The position numbers were made by a program, and so were the translations under genes. DNA of 64,000 nt from Scatosoma sp045643825. Its GTDB lineage: Bacteria > Bacillota > Clostridia > Christensenellales > Borkfalkiaceae. Every line of letters begins with the position of its first letter. Position 1 is the first letter of the stretch. The notes beneath the pieces are model-generated. The model did not search any database. It saw only the letters and a program-made list of their open reading frames with translations, and had not been told where the DNA came from. The stretch spans positions 8,370 to 72,369 of the forward strand of contig JAZRFV010000084.1 of assembly GCA_045643825.1 (NCBI GenBank). The letters run 5' to 3'. Below, piece by piece: positions 56,611 to 64,000 of the stretch.

Positions 56611-56874
56611 ATGAAGATTAAAAAAGGCTTTGTTCTCCGTGTGGTTGGTGGCGAAAACGTCGTTGTGCCCGTTGGCGCAATGAGTAAAACCTTCCATGGT
56701 ATGATTAATCTCAATGAAACGGGGGCTTTTATGTGGAAGTTTTTCTCCGAGGAGCATACCTTGGAAGAAGGTGTTGCCGCATTGCTGTCGGAATATGAGG
56801 TGGAAGAGGATCGTGCTCGCGCTGACGTTCAAAAATTCATGGATGCAATCATGGGGAACGGTTTTGCTGAATAA
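56611..56874 (+). CDS. PqqD-like peptide-binding protein
   Basis: An 87-residue PqqD-family protein: beta-hairpin start ('KIKKGFVLRVVGGENVVVPVG'), then 'MINLNETGAFMWKFFSE' and a three-helix tail with 'EYEVEEDRARADVQKFMD'. This fold (RRE) binds leader peptides of ribosomally made, modified peptides and hands them to the modifying enzyme. GAGG lies seven bases before ATG. The stop overlaps the next start (TAATG). Its presence without a radical SAM enzyme or cyclase is unusual in classical RiPP terms. Confidence 0.85.
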   Translation: MKIKKGFVLRVVGGENVVVPVGAMSKTFHGMINLNETGAFMWKFFSEEHTLEEGVAALLSEYEVEEDRARADVQKFMDAIMGNGFAE

Positions 56875-57344
56875 TGGAACAAATTGAAAAGCAAACAATT
56901 GAAGAGGTATTGTTATCACACGGAAAATATGTCGGACCTACGGTTGGTGTCAGTATGCTACCGATGTTGAAAAATCGTCGCGATACCATTGTTGTGTTGG
57001 CAAAAACGGAGCGATTGAAGCGCCTGGATGTAGCATTATATCGCCGTGGAGATGCCTATATTTTACACCGTGTATTGCAACCGATTGAAGGTGGATATAT
57101 CATTCGAGGTGATAATTGCTACTCCGACGAGAAGGTGCCTGAAAACGCCGTTATCGGCGTTTTATCAGAATTTTTCCGCAAGGGAAAGCATTTCTACTGT
57201 ACGGATAAAAAGTACCTTAAATACGCGGAAAAACGCTTAAAAACCTATAAAGTAAGACGTTTTTTTGTCTTGTTAAAGGCGAGATGTAGGAACGGTGCAA
57301 AGCGTGTCCTTTACGCGTTTGGTTTAAGAAAGAAGAGAAAATAA
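56874..57344 (+). CDS. S24/S26-family serine peptidase-like protein (signal-peptidase-like)
   Basis: A 156-residue protein with nucleophile motif 'GVSMLPML' and 'YILHRVL', where a His replaces the usual signal-peptidase Lys as in the Ser-His S26B group; 'GYIIRGDNCYSDEKVP' is the conserved third box. No N-terminal membrane anchor is evident; the C-terminal 50 residues are strongly basic ('KRLKTYKVRRFFVLLKARCR') and could bind the membrane. In this cassette it could trim a leader peptide. A substrate is not known. Confidence 0.8.
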   Translation: MEQIEKQTIEEVLLSHGKYVGPTVGVSMLPMLKNRRDTIVVLAKTERLKRLDVALYRRGDAYILHRVLQPIEGGYIIRGDNCYSDEKVPENAVIGVLSEFFRKGKHFYCTDKKYLKYAEKRLKTYKVRRFFVLLKARCRNGAKRVLYAFGLRKKRK

Positions 57345-57346
57345 CG

Positions 57347-59023
57347 ATGAAAACAAAAGCAAATAACAAAGGAAAAATTTGGTTAAAAAAAGAGACGAGA
57401 CCTTACCGCTCGTCTATCCTTTTTTTGACGAGTCTTGCCGTCTTTACGACGGTATTTTCCATTTTATTTGCGTACATGGTGCGTTATCTCATTAATAGCG
57501 CATCGAATAAAGAAACGGAAAAACTGTGGCTTTTTGCTGGTTTACTTTTAGGATTTTTGCTTTTAAAAATTGTCTTGAAGGTAATGCGTGGCTATTTCTC
57601 GGAAAAGGCAAATGCAAAGATGACTGCAGGGCTTCGTACTCGTTTATATGGTAAAATATTGCGCTCTGATTACGCGGCAGTACAGCAATATCACAGCGGA
57701 GACTTAATCACTCGTTTAACCACCGACATTAATGAGGTTTCTGCGTATTCTGTTTCCTTATTACCTGCGGTTGTGGCTATGGCAATGCAATGCGTTGGAT
57801 CTATTGTGGCTCTTTTGACGATTGATCCGTTATTTACCGCTATTTATGTGTTCGCAGGGGTAATATTTGCCGCTATCACGATGTTTTTTAGAAAGCAATT
57901 GAAAAAGCATCATAAAGAGGTGATGTCGGCGGATGCGGAATCCCGTTCGTATATGCAGGAAAGTATTTCCTCACTTTTGACCGTAAAGGCTTATGGGGTT
58001 GAGGGGAAGAGCACGGATAAAGCGGAGGACTTCGCACAAAGCTATTATCAAAAGCGTATGAAACGCAACGGCTTGCGCGCAGGGATGAATGCAATTTTCT
58101 CGCTTTTGAGTAATTTTGGCTTAATTTTTGCCGTTGTATGGTGCAGTGTAAGTATATTGTACGGTAGAACGACTGACTACGGTTCGATTTTGTCGGCAAT
58201 TCTACTATTGATGCAGTTGCAATCGCCTCTTTCTTCATTCTCGACGATACCACCTGCGTACTATGCTCGCATAGCGAGTGGCGAGCGTTTGGCTGAAATT
58301 GAAGATATCACCGTAGAAATAACGGAAGAAGAAGGTGACGGACAGACAATTTACGAAAACCTTGCGAATATTTCCTTTAAAAACCTTGCGTTTACGTATG
58401 GTCGAGAGGAAATTTTAAGCGATATGTCGGCGCAAATTAATAAAGGTGAAATCGTTTGCTTAACGGGGCCGTCGGGCGCAGGGAAAAGCACAATATTCAA
58501 ACTTTTACTGCAAGTGTATCAACCGACGTCGGGGAGTATGGTTTTGCAGATGCAAGAAGGTGAAAGCCCTTTAACAGCAAAAGAAAGAGATTTGTTTGCT
58601 TATGTCCCGCAGGGGAATTTCCTTTTCTCGGGTACAATTTATGAAAATCTTGCATTTTTCTCAAAAGAGACAAATTTGGAAGTATTAAAGGAAAAAATGC
58701 TCTCTTGCATAAAGACGGCTTGTGCAGAATTTGTTTTTGAGCTCCCTCAAGGTCTTGACACTGTTTTATCGGAAGGTGGCGCAGGTTTGTCGGAAGGGCA
58801 ATTACAACGCTTGGCTGTGGCAAGGGCATTGCTTTCGGAACGTCCTATTTTGTTGTTAGACGAAGCGACCAGCGCGTTGGACGCAGATACGGAAAAACGT
58901 TTGATTGAAAATATTGCAAATCTCAACAATAAAACCTGCATATTGGTTACCCATCGACCTAAAGCGTTGGAGGTTGCCGATAAGGTTTTGCATATTGAAA
59001 ACGGAAAAGTAACACAAAAATAA
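57347..59023 (+). CDS. ABC exporter of the PqqD cassette
   Basis: A 558-residue half-transporter: six membrane segments (about 22-300), then an ATPase with Walker A 'GPSGAGKST', 'YVPQGNFLFSGTIYENL', signature 'LSEGQLQRLAVARA', Walker B 'ILLLDEATSALD' and 'VTHRPKALE'. No C39 peptidase domain is present, so leader removal would need another protease, such as the S26-like neighbour 2 nt upstream. It would be expected to export the processed peptide. A terminator directly follows. Confidence 0.87.
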   Translation: MKTKANNKGKIWLKKETRPYRSSILFLTSLAVFTTVFSILFAYMVRYLINSASNKETEKLWLFAGLLLGFLLLKIVLKVMRGYFSEKANAKMTAGLRTRLYGKILRSDYAAVQQYHSGDLITRLTTDINEVSAYSVSLLPAVVAMAMQCVGSIVALLTIDPLFTAIYVFAGVIFAAITMFFRKQLKKHHKEVMSADAESRSYMQESISSLLTVKAYGVEGKSTDKAEDFAQSYYQKRMKRNGLRAGMNAIFSLLSNFGLIFAVVWCSVSILYGRTTDYGSILSAILLLMQLQSPLSSFSTIPPAYYARIASGERLAEIEDITVEITEEEGDGQTIYENLANISFKNLAFTYGREEILSDMSAQINKGEIVCLTGPSGAGKSTIFKLLLQVYQPTSGSMVLQMQEGESPLTAKERDLFAYVPQGNFLFSGTIYENLAFFSKETNLEVLKEKMLSCIKTACAEFVFELPQGLDTVLSEGGAGLSEGQLQRLAVARALLSERPILLLDEATSALDADTEKRLIENIANLNNKTCILVTHRPKALEVADKVLHIENGKVTQK

Positions 59024-59047
59024 GAAGGACCGAAAGGTCCTTCTTTC
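59022..59047 (+). terminator. Terminator of the purB/PqqD cassette
   Basis: A perfect 10-bp stem (59022-59031 with 59036-59045) with a GAAA loop, overlapping the exporter stop codon. Confidence 0.85.
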
Positions 59048-59101
59048 ATAGGGATAAAATTAAATATATATTATTTATCATTTTATTTTGGAGTAATAAA
59101 A

Positions 59102-59743
59102 ATGAAAACCTATCTATTCGATTTTGATGGTACGCTCGTTGATTCGATGCCATCTTTTATCGCCGGAGTCCTTAAAGAATTAGATAAAAATAATTGTCGA
59201 TATAATGACGATATAATAAAAATAATAACGCCTTTGGGTTTTGCGGGTACGGCTGATTATTTTATTAAAACTTTCGGTTTGGATATGAGTATTGAAGACC
59301 TCGTTTCGGCTTTTAAAAATAATATTGCCAATGATTATTTTTACAATATACCGGCAAAAAGCAATGTTGTGAGGGTTTTAAAGCAATTGAAAGATGAGGG
59401 GGCAAGTCTAAATGTTTTAACTGCAAGTCCTCACGTTACCCTTGACGCGTGCTTAAAAAGATTAAAAATATTTGATTTATTTGATAACGTATGGTCGTGT
59501 GACGACTTTGCAACGACAAAAGCAAATCCTGAAATTTATAAATGGGTGGCACAAAAGCTTAACGTAAACGTGAAAGACGTGTTGTTTTTAGACGACAATA
59601 TCAATGCTAATTTGACGGCAAAGACAGCAGGAATGATGGTGTGTGGTGTTTTTGATGAATCTTCTGCCGATTATATAGAACAAATGAAAGCCGCATGCGA
59701 TTTCTATATTTATGACTTTGAGGAATTATTAAACATAAAATAG
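59102..59743 (+). CDS. HAD-superfamily hydrolase (Gph-like, subclass IA)
   Basis: A 213-residue HAD phosphatase with 'FDFDGTLVDSM' (I), 'VLTASPH' (II), 'TKANPEIYKW' (III) and 'LFLDDNINANL' (IV), and a helical C1 cap. This group hydrolyses phosphoglycolate, nucleotides or sugar phosphates; the substrate is not evident. Codon use is visibly more AT-rich than in its neighbours. TTGGAG precedes the ATG; a terminator follows. Confidence 0.85.
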   Translation: MKTYLFDFDGTLVDSMPSFIAGVLKELDKNNCRYNDDIIKIITPLGFAGTADYFIKTFGLDMSIEDLVSAFKNNIANDYFYNIPAKSNVVRVLKQLKDEGASLNVLTASPHVTLDACLKRLKIFDLFDNVWSCDDFATTKANPEIYKWVAQKLNVNVKDVLFLDDNINANLTAKTAGMMVCGVFDESSADYIEQMKAACDFYIYDFEELLNIK

Positions 59744-59758
59744 ATAGTTGACATAAAG

Positions 59759-59788
59759 AAAGACTAACGAGCATTTCGTTAGTCTTTT
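59759..59788 (+). terminator. Terminator after the HAD gene
   Basis: A 12-bp stem (59759-59770 with 59776-59787) and T-rich tail; A-rich start suggests activity in both directions (the AraC gene ends at 59832). Confidence 0.82.
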
Positions 59789-59831
59789 AAACTGCTTTAA
59801 ATATAATTTGAAGGGCTTTTAGACGCCTTTT

Positions 59832-60719
59832 TTATTTTATGCTGTTTCTATATTCGCTCGGGCTCATACCAACGTGTTTTTTGAAGGCGTAGGCAAAGGT
59901 GGAGATGGAGTCGAAACATAATAGATCAACGATTTCTACGAAAGATCGTTTTTTTCGTATCAGCTTTTTTGCTTCGTCAATTTTTAATTTTAAATAGGTT
60001 TGATAGATGGTTTTTCCTGTTTTTTCACGGAAAAAGGTGCAAAGCCTCGTCGTGCCATAGTGCAATTCCGCACTTAAATCGCTCAATTGAAAACGTCCAT
60101 ATATTTTTGAGGTTAAAATGCGGACGATTTCGTCCTGAAGCTCGGTAGAATCGGCGATTTTTGATACGAAAAACTCTTGTGAGGAGGAACGCTTTTCTGC
60201 TGTTCGGAGTAGGTAAATCAGCAAGGTTTCTAAATTGTTTTTGATAATTTGCTCGCCACCGAGATTAGGGTTATCCTTTAATTTTAATACGTTCAGGTTG
60301 GGATCAAAATCGGGCAACTCAAAGGTGTCCGCTGCCTCCGACATAATATTTTGTAGAAGGTATCGATAATTTTCAGGCACAGGTATTTTCTTGTCTGCAA
60401 AGAAATTCATCGATTCTGAACGGCAGGAAAAGGAAATAATAAAGAGGTTAGGCTCTTTATTTCCGCTCTCCGTAAAATGCGGCTGATTGGGTTTTATGAA
60501 AAGCATTTCACCTTGTTTCAACTCAATCTTTTTTCCGTCGATACCAATAAAAACGTTTTCTTTATCTGCATAGTTAATTTCCCAAAAGTCGTGCACTTCC
60601 TCGGGGAATACGTAGTTTTTCTCCAACGCCTGGTAATGGATTGTCGCAATCTTTTGCACGTTTAAAAGATTGGAGATTTTATGCATATAAAATTTTTTCT
60701 TTTGCGTTTTTTGTTCCAT
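59832..60719 (-). CDS. AraC-family transcriptional regulator
   Basis: A 295-residue protein with an N-terminal cupin-like sensor ('HDFWEINYADKENVFIGIDG', 'KQGEMLFIKPNQPHFT') and two C-terminal HTH motifs ('FQLSDLSAELHYGTTRLCTFF', 'IVDLLCFDSISTFAYAFKKH', 'GMSPSEYR'). Such regulators usually sense sugars. It is divergent from nahK and likely controls it. The ATG at 60719 coincides with the predicted transcription start; Met 12 (60686) is an alternative, also without a clear ribosome site. Confidence 0.87.
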   Translation of the reverse strand: MEQKTQKKKFYMHKISNLLNVQKIATIHYQALEKNYVFPEEVHDFWEINYADKENVFIGIDGKKIELKQGEMLFIKPNQPHFTESGNKEPNLFIISFSCRSESMNFFADKKIPVPENYRYLLQNIMSEAADTFELPDFDPNLNVLKLKDNPNLGGEQIIKNNLETLLIYLLRTAEKRSSSQEFFVSKIADSTELQDEIVRILTSKIYGRFQLSDLSAELHYGTTRLCTFFREKTGKTIYQTYLKLKIDEAKKLIRKKRSFVEIVDLLCFDSISTFAYAFKKHVGMSPSEYRNSIK

Positions 60720-60725
60720 ATCATC

Positions 60726-60754
60726 ATTATAGCAAACAAAAATTAAAAAGTAAA
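60726..60754 (-). promoter_or_regulatory. Promoter of the AraC gene, predicted leaderless
   Basis: Minus strand TTTACT (60754-60749), 17-nt spacer, TATAAT (60731-60726). Six bases later comes ATG 60719, where transcription is expected to begin. Confidence 0.68.
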
Positions 60755-60820
60755 CTGTTTTGAAATATTTTAATAATATTATCCGTGAAAGAATTCCAAA
60801 GTTTTAGGAAACAATTTCTA

Positions 60821-60849
60821 TTGAAATTTTTCAATGGATAGGTTATAAT
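60821..60849 (+). promoter_or_regulatory. Promoter of nahK
   Basis: TTGAAA (60821-60826), 17-nt spacer, TATAAT (60844-60849). TTGAA and TTCAA flank the -35 end (60821-60834) as a small palindrome that might be an AraC-site or chance. Confidence 0.72.
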
Positions 60850-60877
60850 AGAAGAAAAAATAGAGGAGTATATACAT

Positions 60878-61945
60878 ATGAACGAATATATGGAACAATA
60901 TAAAGGCGTTGCAGAGCTGTTTTGTTTGGTTGGTGACGTGACGAATATCGAGCCTTATGGAGAAGGCCACATCAACCTTACCTTGCTTGTAACGACCACG
61001 GAAAAGCGTTATATTATGCAAAAAATGAACACTCGCGTGTTTACCAATCCCGATGGCCTTATGGGGAATATTTGCGGCGTAACCGAGCATTTGACTGCTC
61101 GTGGTATTGAAACCTTGAACGTAATTCCTACCAAAGCAGGGGAATGCTATTTGAAGGGTGAAGAATGCTACCGTGTGTACGATTTCATTGAAAATACCGT
61201 CACCTATCAAAAGGTTACCGATAAGGAAATCTTCAAAAATTCTGGTAAAGCGTTTGGTGAATTCCAAAATTACCTTGCTGAATTTGATGCTTCTAAATTA
61301 ACGGAAACGATTAAGCGCTTCCATGATACGCCGAAACGTTTTGCGGACTTTAATGCTTCGCTTGCGGAAAACGTATGTGATAGAGCAAAGACCTGTCAAC
61401 CTGAAATCGATTTTATTCTTGCTCACGAGGATACGTATGGCAAGGCGATGGAAGGGCTTGCGGATGGCAGTCTTCCTTTGCGTGTTACCCACAACGATAC
61501 GAAGCTCAACAATATCTTGATGGATGCGGAAACGGGTTTGGCACGTGCAGTAATCGACTTGGATACGATTATGCCTGGGTCGATGTTGTTTGACTTTGGC
61601 GATTCCATTCGTTTTGGTGCCTCTACGGCGGCTGAAGACGAGAAGGACTTGGATAAAGTGCATTTTGACATCGAATTGTTCCGTGCGTACGCAGAGGGTT
61701 ATTGTGCGGCTGTAAAAGATAGCATTACCCCTCGTGAAGCGGAATTGTTGCCTTATGGTGCATATTTGATGACGATTGAATGCGGTATGCGTTTCTTGGG
61801 CGACTATCTTGCAGGGGATATCTATTTCGGTACGAAATATCCCGAACATAACTTGGTGCGTGCTCGTACCCAAATCCGTCTTGCGAGCGAAATGGAAGCA
61901 AGCTTTGAAGTAATGGGTAAAATTGTTGCGGATATTTTGAAATAA
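60878..61945 (+). CDS. nahK: N-acetylhexosamine 1-kinase
   Basis: A 355-residue APH-fold kinase very like NahK/LnpB of bifidobacteria, which phosphorylates GlcNAc and GalNAc at C1 in the salvage of lacto-N-biose and galacto-N-biose. Shared features include 'GHINLTLLVTT', 'PTKAGECY', 'LPLRVTHNDTKLNNILMD' with catalytic Asp207, 'IDLDTIMPGSMLFDFGDSIR' and 'ECGMRFLGDYLAGDIYFGTK'. GAGGAG precedes the ATG. The usual partner lacto-N-biose phosphorylase is not in the window. A divergent AraC regulator fits sugar-dependent control, and the GH125 gene also points to glycan use. Confidence 0.9.
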   Translation: MNEYMEQYKGVAELFCLVGDVTNIEPYGEGHINLTLLVTTTEKRYIMQKMNTRVFTNPDGLMGNICGVTEHLTARGIETLNVIPTKAGECYLKGEECYRVYDFIENTVTYQKVTDKEIFKNSGKAFGEFQNYLAEFDASKLTETIKRFHDTPKRFADFNASLAENVCDRAKTCQPEIDFILAHEDTYGKAMEGLADGSLPLRVTHNDTKLNNILMDAETGLARAVIDLDTIMPGSMLFDFGDSIRFGASTAAEDEKDLDKVHFDIELFRAYAEGYCAAVKDSITPREAELLPYGAYLMTIECGMRFLGDYLAGDIYFGTKYPEHNLVRARTQIRLASEMEASFEVMGKIVADILK

Positions 61946-61952
61946 TTGCATT

Positions 61953-61989
61953 AAAAAAACAGCGTGGTTTAGTTAACTACGCTGTTTTT
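61953..61989. terminator. Terminator between nahK and the TetR gene
   Basis: An 11-bp stem (61955-61965 with 61979-61989) extended inward by five pairs including one G-T; A and T runs on both sides serve the convergent genes. Confidence 0.82.
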
Positions 61990-61993
61990 ATAT

Positions 61994-62566
61994 TTATGCG
62001 TGATGTTCGCCAATACAATCTTTGATTATTTTTACGATATCCTCTATTGGGGTATCGCAATCATTGTCAATCCATTTATACACGATGGCAATTGTCCCTT
62101 GTGTATAGAATTCTAATAAGTAAGTCTTCTTTTCTTCGGGGACATTATAATGCGAAATAGCAGGATAGAGGATGCTTGAATAGATTTTTTGATATGTTTT
62201 ATTTGCTTGAAAAAGCTGTGGCTTTTGATGGACGAGCTTTAATATGTGTTTATTCCTTTTTACAAAATTGAGATAGGGGATTAAATGCTTTGAAGTGATA
62301 AGGAAGGGCTCTTTGCCTATATCTACTTGCTCAATGCCATTTTGTTTAAAGGATTTAGAAAACTCTTCATTTAACATTTCAAGGCATTCTTCCAACAATT
62401 CATAGATATTATCGTAATGCAAATAAAAGGTAGAACGGCTTACGCCTGCTTTTTGTACAATGTCTTTTACCGTAATAAACTCCAGATCCTTCTTTTCAAG
62501 CAAGAGTAGTAGGGCTTGGTCCATAATTCTTGCCGTTGTATAATATTTGCCTTCAGTCTTTTGCAT
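61994..62566 (-). CDS. TetR-family transcriptional regulator
   Basis: A 190-residue regulator with an N-terminal TetR HTH ('ITVKDIVQKAGVSRSTFYLHYDNIYELLEE') and a helical ligand domain. Strong AAAGGAGG precedes the ATG at 62566, and the first 14 nt overlap the end of the upstream membrane-protein gene, so it is the last gene of a three-gene minus-strand block and probably regulates it. Confidence 0.88.
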   Translation of the reverse strand: MQKTEGKYYTTARIMDQALLLLLEKKDLEFITVKDIVQKAGVSRSTFYLHYDNIYELLEECLEMLNEEFSKSFKQNGIEQVDIGKEPFLITSKHLIPYLNFVKRNKHILKLVHQKPQLFQANKTYQKIYSSILYPAISHYNVPEEKKTYLLEFYTQGTIAIVYKWIDNDCDTPIEDIVKIIKDCIGEHHA

Positions 62567-63242
62567 TGTTTACCTCCTTTGCGTTGTGTTTTGCCGTTTT
62601 TATTATATAAAACGAAAGAAAAATAATCAATAGTGAAATTGCACAGCCTAAACCACAAAGCACGATATACCGTAAAAGAAGGTTATCCTTGCCCCAGGTT
62701 GCCATCATTGTGTTTGCGAGGGTAAGCATGGATACGCTTGCGGTAATAAGACTGATAATTCGCAATGTTTTATACAGCAAATGCGGATGTTTTATGTATT
62801 TTATAAAATTTATGATACCAACGGCCATCGTGGAAAAGGTATAGGTCGCCAAGGCGATTACTACAATTTCATGATATACGGTTGGGTGATGCTTGAAAAT
62901 CATAGGAAAAATCAATGCGGATATCCATAAATTTAAGAATAACAACAACCATCCATACGCCATATATGCGTTGTTTTCTTGCCTTTTTGTTAGAGCTGGC
63001 CTATAAACGATAAAGTAAAATATGGTCAAGCGGAATATTGCCAAGGCAAAGAAATATACGCCCATCACGAAAAACCAATTAGAATGGTAGATTGCCCCAA
63101 GACAAAAGAGAAAAAGTGAGTAAAATATATTAAAGAGGAAAGATGCGCATAAAAAACATCTTATGCGCATATCTACATTTTCCTTCAATGTCCGTAATAT
63201 GGAGGGGCGTTTGCGCTCTTTATTGTTCTTGTGCAATTTCAT
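62553..63242 (-). CDS. Multi-pass membrane protein, unknown function
   Basis: A 229-residue protein with six predicted membrane segments after a basic N-terminus ('KLHKNNKERKRPSILRTL'). I recall similar uncharacterised membrane proteins in Clostridia that share the 'RPSILRTLKEN' start, which favours ATG 63242 over 63269 or 63170; none has a good ribosome site except perhaps 63170 (AAGGA, ten bases). It overlaps the preceding gene by 23 nt and the TetR gene by 14 nt. Role unknown; transport or stress response are possible given the TetR neighbour. Confidence 0.65.
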   Translation of the reverse strand: MKLHKNNKERKRPSILRTLKENVDMRIRCFLCASFLFNIFYSLFLFCLGAIYHSNWFFVMGVYFFALAIFRLTIFYFIVYRPALTKRQENNAYMAYGWLLLFLNLWISALIFPMIFKHHPTVYHEIVVIALATYTFSTMAVGIINFIKYIKHPHLLYKTLRIISLITASVSMLTLANTMMATWGKDNLLLRYIVLCGLGCAISLLIIFLSFYIIKTAKHNAKEVNNAKD

Positions 63243-63576
63243 TCGCAAGACGTAAAATATCCGTTGCATACTTATTTTTCGACTTTGTCAGCATCCGTTT
63301 GTAGATAGGGTAGTTGATGGCTGTACCTAAAATACCGATGCAGCCGATGAGGATGCCAAGGGCAACCGAAAGGTTGTTTCCTGCACCAATTACTTTCATT
63401 GCAAGGCTCATGCCCGTTCCCAAAATAAGGCTGGATACAATACCAAAGGTAAAGGAAAAGATTTTTGCGGGGCTTTTAGCGCGTGCATCTAATTTTTTCA
63501 AGGCTTTTACCTTTGAGGTTTGCTTCGGAGCATATTCGTTTGCGATTTGCTCCGCGTAGATTTTGTCAGTATTCAT
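63220..63576 (-). CDS. Small membrane protein with two helices, unknown function
   Basis: A 118-residue protein: polar N-terminus ('NTDKIYAEQIANEYAPK'), two membrane segments ('FGIVSSLILGTGMSLAM', 'LGILIGCIGILGTAINYPIY') and a polar, Lys-rich tail. AAGGAG precedes the ATG. Similar short proteins are common in Clostridia and sometimes carry misleading enzyme names; nothing here supports an enzymatic role. First gene of the three-gene block. Confidence 0.7.
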   Translation of the reverse strand: MNTDKIYAEQIANEYAPKQTSKVKALKKLDARAKSPAKIFSFTFGIVSSLILGTGMSLAMKVIGAGNNLSVALGILIGCIGILGTAINYPIYKRMLTKSKNKYATDILRLANEIAQEQ

Positions 63577-63730
63577 TTTGTTCTCCTTAAATATGTTTTT
63601 TGTACTCGAGTAAAGCCATTATAACAAACTCAAGGAGAAAATGGAATAACAAAATATAGCCTTTTTGTCCATTTTTATAATAACACAAAAATACTAATTA
63701 GTAAATAGTTGCTTATATGGGTATGAGATA

Positions 63731-63767
63731 AAAAAATAAGAGACACCCATCAGGTATCTCTTATTTT
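63731..63767 (-). terminator. Terminator of tRNA-Leu
   Basis: On the minus strand, directly after the CCA end, AATAAGAGA pairs with TCTCTTATT and a T-run follows. Confidence 0.75.
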
Positions 63768-63853
63768 TGGTGCCGAAGGTGGGACTTGAACCCACACGGT
63801 ATCACTACCAACGGATTTTGAGTCCGTCGCGTCTGCCATTCCACCACTTCGGC
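63768..63853 (-). tRNA. tRNA-Leu (anticodon CAA)
   Basis: An 86-nt class II tRNA with encoded CCA. Acceptor GCCGAAG/CTTCGGC, anticodon stem ACGGA/TCCGT enclosing CTCAAAA (anticodon CAA, reads TTG), a long variable arm and T-loop GGTTCAAGTCC. Confidence 0.95.
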
Positions 63854-63954
63854 GGCTCACTCACAAAGCTTATTTATTATAATTCAATTTTTCAAAAAAA
63901 GGAAGCATTTTACAGGTATTTTTTCATATTTTTTTAATCTTTTTTTATATTCTC

Positions 63955-63983
63955 TTGCGATTTTTTTTATTTCGTGGTAAAAT
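63955..63983 (+). promoter_or_regulatory. Promoter for a gene beyond the window end
   Basis: TTGCGA (63955-63960), 17-nt spacer, TAAAAT (63978-63983), with no open frame in the remaining 17 bases. Confidence 0.6.
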
Positions 63984-64000
63984 AGATGTATAAAAGGGCA

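Overview
The window reads as chromosome of a low-to-moderate G+C, anaerobic, spore-forming Firmicute of the Clostridia type, probably an uncultured gut lineage. The grounds are the anaerobic ribonucleotide reductase pair NrdD/NrdG, the Pta-AckA acetate route, the anaerobic-type glycerol-3-phosphate oxidation genes, the sporulation regulator SpoIIID, a Spo0A-family protein, MutS2, HelD and topoisomerase IV. Most starts carry a GAGG-type ribosome site 6-8 nt before the codon, which I used to correct several over-long open frames. The species cannot be named from the sequence.

Layout. 1-3.8 kb: cell-surface genes (end of a repeat protein, alkaline phosphatase lipoprotein, Cys-module metallophosphatase lipoprotein). 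3.9-8.6 kb: DeoR-type regulator divergent from a glycerol-3-phosphate oxidation operon that ends in a HAD phosphatase. 8.7-10.9 kb: a candidate small RNA on the minus strand, divergent from pcp and a GH125 mannosidase. 11-18.6 kb: helD, parE-parC and spoIIID, with a cluster of DnaA-like boxes in front of parE. 18.7-21.3 kb: DUF1934, a metallo-hydrolase and a divergent rho. 21.3-24.3 kb: nrdDG under two NrdR boxes. 24.3-28.3 kb: a membrane protein, an ABC exporter, tRNA-Thr and tmcAL. 28.4-31.4 kb: pta, ackA, DUF177, rpmF. 31.4-34.3 kb: a copper ATPase fused to a CopZ-like domain, and an ArsR regulator. 34.4-46.6 kb: a mostly tightly packed run, uvrC to tex. 46.6-51.1 kb: acpP, a lipoprotein, an ABC-F protein and the Spo0A-like gene. 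51.1-53.1 kb: groES and an interrupted groEL on the minus strand. 53.2-59.0 kb: dCMP deaminase, cyclophilin, purB and then a five-gene cassette (54-residue membrane peptide, HPr-kinase-like protein, PqqD-like protein, S26-like peptidase, ABC exporter). 59.1-64 kb: HAD hydrolase, AraC regulator divergent from nahK, a TetR/membrane protein block, tRNA-Leu.

Most noteworthy: (1) a Spo0A-family protein whose receiver has Gly instead of the phospho-accepting Asp, preceded by a perfect 0A box and a 16-bp inverted repeat; (2) groEL broken by one in-frame TAA at codon 58 with everything else intact; (3) the purB-linked PqqD/kinase/peptidase/exporter cassette with a tiny membrane peptide as possible substrate; (4) a compact promoter-to-terminator small RNA next to pcp; (5) a CopA-CopZ fusion that keeps an internal ribosome site and start for free CopZ, in an ATPase whose DKTGT motif reads DKTAT; (6) a Rho that lacks the usual catalytic Glu and Arg. 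No CRISPR array, insertion sequence or prophage was seen.
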